Made by a program: the position numbers and the translations under genes
The notes under the pieces: generated by a model
Databases searched by the model: none
Seen by the model: the letters and a program-made list of their open reading frames with translations, nothing else
Told to the model about the DNA's origin: nothing
Source of the DNA: Casimicrobium huifangae
Lineage (GTDB): Bacteria > Pseudomonadota > Gammaproteobacteria > Burkholderiales > Casimicrobiaceae
Direction: 5' to 3'
Assembly (NCBI RefSeq): GCF_009746125.1
Contig: NZ_CP041352.1
Location: 647,847-711,846, forward strand
Length of the DNA stretch: 64,000 nucleotides
Shown: piece by piece, positions 56,437-64,000 of the stretch
Layout: each line of letters begins with the position of its first letter
Position numbering within the stretch: position 1 is the stretch's first letter

Positions 56437-56456
56437 GTTGTGTTGCCGTCTGTTTG

Positions 56457-57236
56457 CTAGCCGCGCGGCAGACCGTTGGCGTTGACAGTGATGGTCGTTC
56501 CCGGCGGAGACGACAACTGTGTCCTGTGCTCGATGCCACGGAAGCGATAAGTTACATCCCAGTACTCGGGTGCACCAGCGACCGATGTCTCGCAGCGACG
56601 ATAGTTGCGTCCGTAGGTTGAGCCGCCAGCGCCAGATCCGATCGCCGCGCCTGCCACTGCACCACCGGCGGTGGCGATGTCCTGCCCGCGCCCGCCGCCG
56701 ATCTGGTGGCCGAGTATGCCGCCGATGATTGCGCCCGCGATGGCGCCGCCCACGTTGTCGCCAGCAACCGGTGCTTGCCCCCGCTCAACCCAGCAGCGGC
56801 GCTCCGGCGCTCCGTAGATCGCGCGCACATCAACCACCTGTGCCTCGTAAAGGCGCTCATTGGGGCGACGACGATACTCATAGATCGGAGCCGGCTCCGG
56901 CCGCGCAAAGCTGCCACCGCCGATGGATGCCGGCCGGACCGACGACACGCGATCGTTCAATCCGAGGCTGCGCAGCGATGGGTAGCTGCCCGCCCGCAGC
57001 ACGACGCAACGACCGCCGAAGCGTGCATCGTCGCACACCTGCCATTCACCGCGTTCGACCACAACCGATGAGGCGCGGTCGTTAAAGCCGACCCGATCAA
57101 GATTGCCGACGACGCCATTGGCACGATAAACCTGGCCGCGAAAGCCCTCGTCCGCGTAGAGCGTGACTTGTGCCTGTGCTGTTGCCGCACCAACCATGAG
57201 CGCGGCAGCAATGAGCGAAGGAGATTTCAGTTTCAT
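56457..57236 (-). CDS. Beta/gamma-crystallin and glycine-zipper envelope protein, 259 aa
   Basis: After a signal peptide (MKLKSPSLIAAALMVGAATAQA) comes a beta/gamma-crystallin domain (about 23-105) with VTLYADEGFRGQVYRANG and two SSV motifs (NDRASSVVV, NDRVSSVRP), typical calcium-binding double repeats. A glycine-zipper 2TM segment GGAIAGAIIGGILGHQIGGGRGQDIATAGGAVAGAAIG follows (about 160-205), then a C-terminal beta part. ATG 57236 is preferred over 57311 because of the signal peptide. It is likely an outer-membrane or periplasmic stress protein. Confidence 0.85.
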   Translation of the reverse strand: MKLKSPSLIAAALMVGAATAQAQVTLYADEGFRGQVYRANGVVGNLDRVGFNDRASSVVVERGEWQVCDDARFGGRCVVLRAGSYPSLRSLGLNDRVSSVRPASIGGGSFARPEPAPIYEYRRRPNERLYEAQVVDVRAIYGAPERRCWVERGQAPVAGDNVGGAIAGAIIGGILGHQIGGGRGQDIATAGGAVAGAAIGSGAGGSTYGRNYRRCETSVAGAPEYWDVTYRFRGIEHRTQLSSPPGTTITVNANGLPRG

Positions 57237-57344
57237 GGGAATGCCTTTCCTGCGATGTTTCAATTCGTCGACACGTTGATGTCGACTGTGAAAGCAGTTT
57301 AGGTACGGCATTGATGCGAGGCGATCAGTGAACGCTACGTTGCG

Positions 57345-57354
57345 CTGTAGGACA
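57345..57354 (-). promoter_or_regulatory. TGTCCTACAG site c, upstream of the crystallin-type gene
   Basis: On the minus strand TGTCCTACAGCGC, 109 bp before the start at 57236. It matches site a over 13 bases. Confidence 0.6.
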
Positions 57355-57413
57355 GTGCCCCGCCTGATTGAGTTGCAAGAACGACGCTGATGCTCTGATT
57401 CGCGATTTGCTGC

Positions 57414-57884
57414 TTACCGTGAACTATCGGTTTCGCCGCTATTGGCGGGCGGCGGCGCTGCATCACGGAACTGTGCTGCCACCGCTGCGGAGAGCATTGC
57501 TGCGGCGAGTCCGCCAAAGTTTGCCAGCGGCGCCACTCGATGGATGAGGCTGGAAAAGGCGACCGCGCGCCAAGGCCGCAGCCAGGCGATCATCGCAGTA
57601 CCCGCAGCCGCAATCGCAACAGCTCGTAGCGGGTGACGACGCACCTCGCCTTCAATCAAGCCCCATGCGGCGTTGAGGCCCACGCGAACAGGATGCTGCT
57701 GCCACCAGCCTTGAAAGATGGCGGAAGCGACACCGGAGAGATCAGCACCACCAACGGCCTCAGCGTAACCGGACACACCATCGTTGGCACGAGTCGCGGG
57801 CCGATCGTTCGCACGCAGGTACTCGAAAAGTGCGGACCGAGAGCGTTCGAGACGGATGATGCCGGGTTCGATGGATTCGCTCAT
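57414..57884 (-). CDS. Membrane protein of the YqjE/YqjK type neighbourhood, 156 aa
   Basis: It has helical charged N-terminal residues and two weak hydrophobic segments near 90-105 (LRAVAIAAAGTAMIAWLRPW) and 118-135. It overlaps the end of the preceding gene by 4 bp (ATG 57884 against stop 57881), so the two are translated together. No named family is recognised with confidence. Confidence 0.6.
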   Translation of the reverse strand: MSESIEPGIIRLERSRSALFEYLRANDRPATRANDGVSGYAEAVGGADLSGVASAIFQGWWQQHPVRVGLNAAWGLIEGEVRRHPLRAVAIAAAGTAMIAWLRPWRAVAFSSLIHRVAPLANFGGLAAAMLSAAVAAQFRDAAPPPANSGETDSSR

Positions 57885-58258
57885 CGTCCGCTCCACAGCG
57901 AGTGCAGACCGGCAGCATCAGCACGAAGTTGTGCGCCCACATTGCCCGGCGTCGCTGTGCGAAACCCACGCCATGTCCAGAGTGCTGCTGCGAGCGTCAA
58001 CCCCAACAGCACTGCGCCCACATCAAAGCTCGCCATCGACCATGGCAAGATGCCCGCCTTGCAGAGGGTGGCCGTGATGCCGCAAACAATCAGCGTTGTA
58101 ACGGCAAGCGCTGCGGTTGTCGCGCCAGCGATGATCCGCCGCAGCCACAAGGCGCGGGCGCGCTGGGCATCCGACTTGATCAGTTCAACGTAAGCGGTGG
58201 CGTGCTCGACCAGTAAATCTGGTCGCCGCGTCAACAGATCAACAATGACTTTCAGCAT
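57881..58258 (-). CDS. Holin-superfamily/YqjE-like membrane protein, 125 aa
   Basis: An N-terminal helix (MLKVIVDLLTRRPDLLVEHATAYVELIKSDAQRARALWLRR) with many charges precedes two membrane helices (about 43-63 and 77-97). This is the layout of phage-holin-like superfamily III proteins such as YqjE, usually encoded beside YqjD proteins, one of which lies 3 kb away. Role unknown; probably membrane-associated under stress. Confidence 0.68.
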   Translation of the reverse strand: MLKVIVDLLTRRPDLLVEHATAYVELIKSDAQRARALWLRRIIAGATTAALAVTTLIVCGITATLCKAGILPWSMASFDVGAVLLGLTLAAALWTWRGFRTATPGNVGAQLRADAAGLHSLWSGR

Positions 58259-58356
58259 GATTCCCTCTTTCGCCAGAACAACGGCAGCAGGGGAATTGTT
58301 TCAAGCTACACGAGCACCGCTATCAGGACGCGCCCCGACCCCGTGTAGGCCGGCAC

Positions 58357-59739
58357 CTACGCTTGCACGACTGTTGCATCGCTATTGATCGCGATGCGCG
58401 GCACGTTGGCCGAGATGCGCGTACCCGAGCCTATTGCGGACTCAACCGTCAGCGTGCCATGCAGCGCGTGCACGCGATGGCGCATGCCCACCAGCCCGTG
58501 ACTGACGGTCGAACGCGCAGTGACGTCGAAGCCAACACCGTTATCGGAGACGGTCAGCTCGACATGACGCTCGTATTGATGCAGCGTCACGGTGACGCCA
58601 TTGGCGTTGGCGTACTTCGCGGTATTGGTCAGCGCCTCCTGCACCACCCGGTAGATCGTCAGTTCATGGTCTGCGGGCAGGGCTACCGGCTCCAGGTTCG
58701 ATACCACGGTTACTCCAGTGCGTTCGCCAAATTCCCGCAGCAGGATTTCCAGCGCCGGCACCAGACCAAGCTTGGAAAGCGTTGACGGCCGCAGGTCTTC
58801 AATGATCCGGCGTTTGAGTGCAATGCCGGCGTTAAGTGTTGTAGTCAGATGGGCCAGCCGCTCCAGCACATCGCCCGACCCGCTGCCCAGCTTCGATTTG
58901 GCACGTGCCACATCGAGCTTGGCAGCGGTGAGCAGGGAACCGAGTTCGTCGTGCAGCTCGCGCGCCAGGCGCTCTCGCTCGCTCTCCTGCACGTTCTGCA
59001 AATGAGTTGCCAGCTCGGCCAGTGATGAAGTGCGATCCTCAACGAGCGATTCCAGCCGGTCGCGCTCGCGGCGCAGCGCATTGCGTTGGTCCTCCGCCGC
59101 CTGCCGCAGGCGTGTGGACTGGTTGACGTAGACAAAAAATGCGAGAAGACAGAGCACCACCGCGACCGCCACGCTGATACGCGAGAACTTCAGGCTGGCG
59201 TCAATGCGCACCATGGCCGCATTGCGTTCTTCAGTGGCGCCGTTGACCAGCGTCTCGGCGGCCGCGCGCACACTCTGCATGTACTCCCGGCCGGCCCCGG
59301 TGCGCAGCAGCTCCTGCCAGGCCGTTGAATCACCCGAGGTCTTGCGCAGGCGTATCGTCATATCAAGCTCGGTTAGCTTGCGCATGATCGAGCGGGTCAG
59401 TTCGGCAAAGGTATCCAGCTGCCCCGGACTGTTGATGTAGAGAGCCCGGATCTCCGCAATCGAGGCACCGACAGCCGTCACTGCCTTGTCGTACGGCTCC
59501 AGGTAGGCCACATCGCCGGTGAGGATGTAACCACGCTGCCCGGTTTCCGCGTCAAGGGCGTGCTGCAGCAGGGTGAGAATCCCGGCCCGCTTGGCCTGCG
59601 CTGCCTCGGTGGCCTCCTTAGCCTCGCGCGACTGCCAGTAGTTGTACTCGTTGATGCCCACAATGAGGGCCGCGACGAGCATGGCGAGAGGAATGATGAA
59701 CGAGCGCGAGACCCGTGCTGCAACATTGCGGAAGTTCAT
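58357..59739 (-). CDS. CHASE3-domain sensor histidine kinase (HisKA_3 type), 460 aa
   Basis: TM1 (about 13-30) and TM2 (about 180-200) enclose a CHASE3 sensor with LLQHALDAETGQRGYILTGDVAYLEPYDKAV. A coiled linker is followed by the dimerisation/phospho site ERERLARELHDELGSLLTAAKLDVARAK (His in RELHDE) and the ATPase VVQEALTNTAKYANANGVTV with DNGVGFD and HGLVGMRHRVHALHGTLTVES. It phosphorylates a NarL-type regulator, most likely the one encoded divergently at 59838. ATG 59739 is chosen because the longer frame is only a 23-residue Arg-rich run. Confidence 0.9.
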   Translation of the reverse strand: MNFRNVAARVSRSFIIPLAMLVAALIVGINEYNYWQSREAKEATEAAQAKRAGILTLLQHALDAETGQRGYILTGDVAYLEPYDKAVTAVGASIAEIRALYINSPGQLDTFAELTRSIMRKLTELDMTIRLRKTSGDSTAWQELLRTGAGREYMQSVRAAAETLVNGATEERNAAMVRIDASLKFSRISVAVAVVLCLLAFFVYVNQSTRLRQAAEDQRNALRRERDRLESLVEDRTSSLAELATHLQNVQESERERLARELHDELGSLLTAAKLDVARAKSKLGSGSGDVLERLAHLTTTLNAGIALKRRIIEDLRPSTLSKLGLVPALEILLREFGERTGVTVVSNLEPVALPADHELTIYRVVQEALTNTAKYANANGVTVTLHQYERHVELTVSDNGVGFDVTARSTVSHGLVGMRHRVHALHGTLTVESAIGSGTRISANVPRIAINSDATVVQA

Positions 59740-59837
59740 GGTCTGGCTACGTGAAAGACGCGATAGTGAAGGAGGGCATCGCCTGCGATATGATGCATGG
59801 CACCACATGCGCGTGCACTGTGCCTTCCGGGAATCCC

Positions 59838-60476
59838 ATGCTCAAGATAAGAATCGGTCTGGTTGACGATCACGTCATTCTGCGCACGGGGCTGCGCAAG
59901 TTCATCGAGGAATCGTCTGATCTGGTGGTCGTTGGCGAGGCCGGCAGCGGTCGCGAAGCGATTGATCTGGTCCGCAGCCACGAAATGGATGTCATGTTGA
60001 TGGACATCTCGATGCCCGGGCAATCCGGCATTGATGCGCTGGCAATGATTCGTGCCAAGGCGCCTGACCTGGGCATTCTCATCCTGAGTGGCTACCCCGA
60101 AGAGCACTACGCGGTGAGCCTGATCCGCCAGGGCGCGAGCGGGTATCTCAACAAGCAGTGTGATCCCGACGAGATTGTGCGGGCGATTCGTCGCATCGCC
60201 GAAGGGCATCGCTACATCACGCCACAGGTTGCCGATCTGCTGGCGCAGCAGTTGAACAAGCCGGAGACCGGCGCTCCGCACGAACAACTGTCCGAGCGCG
60301 AGTTTCAGGTGTTTCTGCGGCTGGCGAAAGGCGAAACGGTGGGCGACATTGCCGAGGCGCTGTCGCTGAGCGTAAAGACGATCAGCACCTATCGCACGCG
60401 AATCATGGAAAAAATGGCGCTGGCATCGAACAGCGACCTGACGTACTACGCGCTGAAAGCCGGATTGATCGACTGA
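59838..60476 (+). CDS. NarL/FixJ-family response regulator, 212 aa
   Basis: The receiver has the acidic pair D10-D11, phospho-acceptor D56 (DVMLMDISMPG) and Lys in GYLNKQCDPDEIV; the LuxR-type helix-turn-helix is LSEREFQVFLRLAKGETVGDIAEALSLSVKTISTYRTRIMEKM near 145-190. It matches the UvrY/GacA class. Divergent from the CHASE3 kinase with 98 bp between, so they form a pair. Candidate binder of the TGTCCTACAG sites around it. Confidence 0.92.
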   Translation: MLKIRIGLVDDHVILRTGLRKFIEESSDLVVVGEAGSGREAIDLVRSHEMDVMLMDISMPGQSGIDALAMIRAKAPDLGILILSGYPEEHYAVSLIRQGASGYLNKQCDPDEIVRAIRRIAEGHRYITPQVADLLAQQLNKPETGAPHEQLSEREFQVFLRLAKGETVGDIAEALSLSVKTISTYRTRIMEKMALASNSDLTYYALKAGLID

Positions 60477-60492
60477 GCCCATTGCGGCAGCG

Positions 60493-61098
60493 CTATTGTT
60501 GGCTGCCGCCGTTCGCGCCGTTGTCGGCCGCGTCGGCCGCGTCGGCCGCCTTTACGCCGTCCTGCATGCGCAGGCAAAACTCGATCAGTTCATCAACGTC
60601 GGTGGATTTGTCGAACACCGCATCGGCGCCAAGACGCATGCACTCAGCGCGGATTTCCGGTGACGCATAGTTTGATAGCACCACCACCTTTTGCGACGGC
60701 GGGCGCGCAGCCACCGCTTTGAGCACGGGCAGACCATTGCCACGCTTCAGGAACAGGTCAACGATGGCAAGGTGCCAGCTGTCGGGATGTGTGGCAAGCC
60801 AGGCCTTCGCGTCCTCCTCGGAATCGGCATAGCCAACGACTGCGGCGTCCGCCAGCTCGCCCAGCGTCTCCGCCAGGTTTTCCCGGATGACCGGGCTATC
60901 TTCGACCAGGTAAATCTTCAACATCTCGATACTGACAATCGGCGACGACCGCCCGGCACTCGCAGCAGCGTTCGCAGCAGTCTGCGCGTAGCTGGCATTG
61001 TCCGCCCATCCGGCAAGCTTATCGGCTGCCGGATGGGTTGGCTGTAGGACAACGCCGCGTCTTGCGGCGTGGCGGGAGATGATGCGCGGTTCGCTCAT
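60493..61098 (-). CDS. Single-domain response regulator with N-terminal extension, 201 aa
   Basis: The receiver domain runs from about 60 to 180 (KIYLVEDSP, acceptor Asp about 114 in AIVDLFLKRGNG, Lys in VFDKSTDVD) with no DNA-binding output. ATG 61098 has AAGGAA 8 nt upstream and is kept, although the typical receiver start is Met59 (60924), which has no ribosome site. The first 58 residues are disordered-looking. The tail repeats AAD three times from a 9-bp tandem repeat at 60524-60550. It ends 16 bp from the NarL-type gene and is convergent with it. Confidence 0.85.
   Translation of the reverse strand: MSEPRIISRHAARRGVVLQPTHPAADKLAGWADNASYAQTAANAAASAGRSSPIVSIEMLKIYLVEDSPVIRENLAETLGELADAAVVGYADSEEDAKAWLATHPDSWHLAIVDLFLKRGNGLPVLKAVAARPPSQKVVVLSNYASPEIRAECMRLGADAVFDKSTDVDELIEFCLRMQDGVKAADAADAADNGANGGSQQ
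61042..61051 (-). promoter_or_regulatory. TGTCCTACAG site d, inside the long receiver frame
   Basis: On the minus strand TGTCCTACAGCC, 118 bp before the internal start at 60924. If it is a true regulatory site, the short start would be favoured. Confidence 0.45.
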
Positions 61099-61275
61099 CG
61101 TGAAATTCCTTGTGCGTTGGATGTGCGTTGTCTGTCATGGCCACAGCCCGACAATCGCCCCGGCCCGTCGGCTACGGCCGGCGGCTGCTGAAGGCGGCAA
61201 CGGCGGCATGGCGGCTCCATGACCGAATTGTTGGTGCTAGATCGGTGCAGCACCATCGTCCGCAATCCGCTCGCG

Positions 61276-61285
61276 CTGTAGGACA
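61276..61285 (-). promoter_or_regulatory. TGTCCTACAG site e, upstream of the receiver gene
   Basis: On the minus strand TGTCCTACAGCGCG, 178 bp before the start at 61098, as in sites a and c. Confidence 0.6.
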
Positions 61286-61391
61286 GCGTCCCGCAGTGCG
61301 CTGCGAGCCCGCGCGGACACGCGGCGCCAGCAGGTGACGATGCTTTGCCGCACACCGCAGGTCGCTCCCATCCCACGAGGCGCGTTGCCGT

Positions 61392-61401
61392 TGTCCTACA
61401 G
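61392..61401 (+). promoter_or_regulatory. TGTCCTACAG site f, upstream of the DUF5648-like gene
   Basis: TGTCCTACAGACG, 59 bp before ATG 61460; an A-rich stretch AAAAAAATACACC follows and could hold the promoter. Confidence 0.6.
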
Positions 61402-61459
61402 ACGGCGCTCTCCACCCGCAAAAAAATACACCTACCGCCATCAAACAAGGAGAGCCACC

Positions 61460-62020
61460 ATGAAACGCACCATTGTCGCCACGGCGCTGCTGTCTGGTCT
61501 GATTGCCGCGCAGGCGGCATCAGCGGCGCCGGTGACCGTCGTCGAGTATTACAACCGCACGCTCAATACTTACTTCATCACCGGTCGCACTGCGGAACAG
61601 CAAATGCTCGACCAGGTGGCAGACTTCGCGCGCACCGGCATGTCATTCCAGGCGCGCAGCACAGACGACGTGCAACCCGCGTCAGTTGGCATCTGCCGCT
61701 TCTATGTGTCGATCGCGTCGCCGTTCACCAACTCGCACTTCTACGGCCGCCAGCAGGTGGATTGCGAACCGATGGCGGAAGCCGCCTATGCCGGGTTCAG
61801 CTGGGAGGGCTATGACTTCCGCGTGCCAGGCAGCGAAGGCGACGGCACCTGCCCTGAGGGCGCAACACCGGTGTACCGCAGCTTTCGCCTGGGTAGCGAT
61901 GGCGTCACATCCAACCATCGCTTCACTGTGTCAACCGCCACCTACAACGCTGCTGCGAGTGCCGGTTATCGGGGCGAAGGGCAGGTGTTCTGCGCCAGCG
62001 GCGTTACTGACGCTCGCTGA
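61460..62020 (+). CDS. Exported DUF5648-like protein, 186 aa
   Basis: ATG 61460 has AAGGAGAG upstream and opens a signal peptide (MKRTIVATALLSGLIAAQAASA). Three aromatic repeats follow: VVEYYNRTLNTYFITGRTAEQQMLDQ, CRFYVSIASPFTNSHFYGRQQVDCEPM and VYRSFRLGSDGVTSNHRFTVSTATYNAAASAGY, the pattern of DUF5648 (YYN ... YF/HFYT, gain of ARTGMSF). Members occur in secreted bacterial proteins, often as tandem modules. Function unknown. Confidence 0.8.
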   Translation: MKRTIVATALLSGLIAAQAASAAPVTVVEYYNRTLNTYFITGRTAEQQMLDQVADFARTGMSFQARSTDDVQPASVGICRFYVSIASPFTNSHFYGRQQVDCEPMAEAAYAGFSWEGYDFRVPGSEGDGTCPEGATPVYRSFRLGSDGVTSNHRFTVSTATYNAAASAGYRGEGQVFCASGVTDAR

Positions 62021-62042
62021 CGCACGCTGACGCGGGGCGTTA

Positions 62043-62432
62043 TCAGGCGCCCTTCGGCGGCCGGTATAGCGCACAAAGCTTGTTGCCGTCCGGGTCGCGC
62101 ACGTAGGCGAGGTAGAGCTTGCCCACCGAGCCTTCGCGCCATCCGGGCGGGTTTTCACAGGTGGTGCCGCCATTGGCAACACCTGCCGCGTGGAACGCAT
62201 CCACCTGCTCGGGCGACGTCGTGTTGAAGCCGATGGTGGCGCCGTTGCCATGCGTGGCGGGCTCACCGTTGATCGGCTTGGTGATGCCAAAGCTGCCACC
62301 CGCGCCCCGGTAAAAGTAGCGGCGGTTGTCGTTGAGCATCCCCGGCGCGATCCCGATGGACCCCAGCACCGCATCGTAAAACTTGTGCGAGGCCTCAAGA
62401 TCGTTGACGCCCACCATCACATGACTGAACAT
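62043..62432 (-). CDS. VOC (glyoxalase/bleomycin resistance) family protein, 129 aa
   Basis: MFSHVMVGVNDLEASHKFYDAVL is the usual start of VOC proteins and GKLYLAYVRDPDGNKLCALYR is the metal-ligand strand pair. The fold is a paired beta-alpha-beta-beta-beta unit that binds a metal and small substrates. The two active sites would be completed in a dimer. Substrate unknown. Confidence 0.9.
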   Translation of the reverse strand: MFSHVMVGVNDLEASHKFYDAVLGSIGIAPGMLNDNRRYFYRGAGGSFGITKPINGEPATHGNGATIGFNTTSPEQVDAFHAAGVANGGTTCENPPGWREGSVGKLYLAYVRDPDGNKLCALYRPPKGA

Positions 62433-62586
62433 GGCTTCCTCCTGTTGAATGGAGTGATGCTATGCGATAGCCACCCGCGGCCTCGGCAACCGTGTCGGAT
62501 CGCAGGCACGCGGTGCGGCTAGCCGCTGCCGAATGGGCAGTTGCGGGCTGGTCTTAAGCCATTGCGTGAAGGCAAAGAGCGCGCGT

Positions 62587-63999
62587 CTAAGCCGAATGCA
62601 ACAACGACCACACGCGTGCCGGCGTGAGCGGCATTTCGAGTCTGGGGGCCATCGCAGCAAGGCCGTTGCGCGCCAGGGCATCGGCAACAGCGTTCACCAG
62701 CGCGGGTGTGGCGCCGATGGTGCCCAGTTCGCCCACGCCTTTCACGCCCAGCGGGTTGTTCAGGCAGGGTGTGGACTGATCGAGTTCGTGAACCATCGGC
62801 CCCATGATGTCGGCGTGGGGTACTGCGTAGTCCATCAGCGTGCCGGTGACGAGCTGGCCGCTTTCGCGGTCGTATTGCAGGTGCTCGCACATGGCCTGAC
62901 CGAGCCCCTGCACTACGCCGCCGTCGAGCTGGCCGCGCACGATCATCGGGTTGATCACCCGGCCCACATCATTCACCGATGCGTAGGCCACCACCTGCAC
63001 GTCCCCGGTGTCGGTATCCAGCTCCACCTCGCAGATATGGCAGCCGTTCGGCCACGACGGCCCCGCCACCGCGCTCACTGATTCCACAAATATCTGCCGC
63101 TTCGCCTGCCGTGCTGCCAGCTCGAACAGTTCAATCGAAAGATCGGTGCCCGCCACGGTAAACCGCGCATCGGCATAGGTGATGTCCCCGGCTGCAACCT
63201 CCAGCTCGCCAGCGGCCATCTCTTTGGCGACCTCGATGGTGCGCTCCGCGCCAACGCGCACCGCAGAGCCGCCGGTGAAGATCGAGCGCGAACCGGCGCT
63301 GCCAAAGCCGTCGCCGCGATCAGTGTCGCCCAGCACCACGCGCACCTTCTCCAGCGGCACACCAAAACTGTCCACCACCAGTTGCGCCAGCGACGTGGCA
63401 ATGCCTTGCCCCATTGCCTGCACGGCAGAAAACACCTCGATGATGCCCTCGGGTTTCACCGTCACCGTCACGCGCTCTTCAAACACGTTGCCGCCGGTCC
63501 ACTCAAGGAACGTGGCAATGCCGAGCCCGCGCCACTTGCCGCGCTGCTTTGACGCCGCCTCGCGCGCAGCAAAGCCCGTCCAGTCGGCCAGCGCCAGGCC
63601 CTGGTTCATCACCTGCTCAAACTGGCCGCTGTCGTACACCTGCGCCATCGGGTTCTTGTAGGGCATTTGCTGCGGCCGGATGAAATTGCGGCGGCGCAGC
63701 TCCACGCGGTCAATGCCGGTCTGGCGCGCCGCTTCATCCATCAGGCGCTCGATGATGTAGATCGCCTCCGGCCGGCCGGCGCCACGATAGGCGCCGATGG
63801 GCGCCGTGTTGGTGAGCACACCCTTGAAGTGGAAGTCGATGGTCTGGATGTCGTAAACGCTGGTCTGCACCCAGGGGCCAATCAGCAACGCAATCGCCAC
63901 CGCCACGCCGGTGGCATAGGCGCCAATGTTGGCCTCACTCACCACCCGAAGCGCAAGGATCTTGCCGCTCGCATCCAGCGCCAGCTCGGCCACGGAATC
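62587..63999 (-). CDS. Molybdopterin-binding hydroxylase large subunit (XDH/CoxL family), C-terminal 470 aa (partial)
   Basis: The 5' part lies past the window end. The remaining sequence shows GVLTNTAPIGAYRGAGRPEAIYIIERLMDEAARQTGIDRVELRRRNFI, an XDH/aldehyde oxidase block, then AMGQGIATSLAQLVVDSFGVPLEKVRVVLGDTD and VKGVGELGTIGATPALVNAVADAL with the catalytic Glu region (GVGELG). Members hydroxylate aldehydes, purines or CO using Mo-cofactor. Partner FAD and Fe-S subunits are not visible. Confidence 0.92.
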   Translation of the reverse strand, partial: DSVAELALDASGKILALRVVSEANIGAYATGVAVAIALLIGPWVQTSVYDIQTIDFHFKGVLTNTAPIGAYRGAGRPEAIYIIERLMDEAARQTGIDRVELRRRNFIRPQQMPYKNPMAQVYDSGQFEQVMNQGLALADWTGFAAREAASKQRGKWRGLGIATFLEWTGGNVFEERVTVTVKPEGIIEVFSAVQAMGQGIATSLAQLVVDSFGVPLEKVRVVLGDTDRGDGFGSAGSRSIFTGGSAVRVGAERTIEVAKEMAAGELEVAAGDITYADARFTVAGTDLSIELFELAARQAKRQIFVESVSAVAGPSWPNGCHICEVELDTDTGDVQVVAYASVNDVGRVINPMIVRGQLDGGVVQGLGQAMCEHLQYDRESGQLVTGTLMDYAVPHADIMGPMVHELDQSTPCLNNPLGVKGVGELGTIGATPALVNAVADALARNGLAAMAPRLEMPLTPARVWSLLHSA

Positions 64000-64000
64000 C

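Larger units (their letters stand above)
61099..61459. other. Divergent intergenic region with two TGTCCTACAG sites
   Basis: 361 bp between the receiver gene and the DUF5648-like gene. It holds site e on the minus strand and site f on the plus strand, each oriented toward one gene. No other gene is seen. Confidence 0.6.

Overview
The window is GC-rich chromosomal DNA from a betaproteobacterium, probably of the Burkholderiales/Nitrosomonadales group. The evidence is an aceE-aceF-lpdA operon in which E3 carries its own lipoyl domain, a tkt-gapA-pgk run, a methionine synthase whose homocysteine module is a separate gene, a TctC/Bug-type binding protein, an IPTL-CTERM-like protein and a GspD-type secretin. 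I saw no rRNA, tRNA, CRISPR array, prophage or insertion sequence.

Layout. 1-5015 (+): the end of a type II secretion secretin, a lipoprotein, two exported proteins each closed by a strong terminator, and a periplasmic PpiC-type isomerase. 5105-6313 (+): a membrane acyltransferase. 6210-19689 (-): one long co-directional block read as tkt, gapA, bioY, a GNAT acetyltransferase, pgk, then two SPINDLY-like TPR O-GlcNAc-transferase homologues around a GT32 enzyme, a zinc carboxypeptidase and a GT2-like enzyme. 19966-27385: rhodanese, a tripartite RND efflux operon (-) and its divergent TetR repressor. 27410-31013: metH homocysteine module, IPTL-like protein, glycosyltransferase, TctC protein. 31362-37681 (+): pyruvate dehydrogenase. 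38700-41782: copper module (cueR, copZ and divergent copA) with two CueR operators. 41903-46202: P-domain exported protein, RluE-like pseudouridine synthase, AstE/AspA-like protein, RlmI-like methyltransferase.

46276-about 51340 is a chromosomal integron. It has a tyrosine recombinase with the IntI-specific insert, transcribed away from the array; a LexA-like box on the intI promoter; an attI-like site; and five cassettes. These are an AT-rich acyltransferase, two identical tandem 772-bp copies of an AbiV-like abortive-infection gene, an orphan 102-aa protein, and a VapBC toxin-antitoxin pair. The attC sites were read directly: paired R''/R' boxes, L''/L' stems with one extra base, and cassette 5' ends that complement their own R''.

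51389-53877 (-): an archaeal-type (AMP/thymidine) phosphorylase directly coupled to a PRPP-synthetase-like protein. 54103-62020 is an envelope and stress cluster: DUF1328, a YqjD-like protein, a BON lipoprotein, a beta/gamma-crystallin plus glycine-zipper protein, a YqjE-like pair, a CHASE3 histidine kinase, a NarL-type regulator, a lone receiver protein and a DUF5648-like protein. Six copies of the decamer TGTCCTACAG lie upstream of, or within, genes of this cluster, always in the same orientation relative to the downstream gene. That suggests a local regulon, possibly run by the two-component system encoded inside it. The window ends with a VOC protein and the C-terminal part of a molybdopterin-binding hydroxylase.

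A degenerate intergenic repeat of about 105 bp (core AAAGTCGA) occurs at four places, 9487, 19840, 31063 and 43744, and is not explained by any gene.
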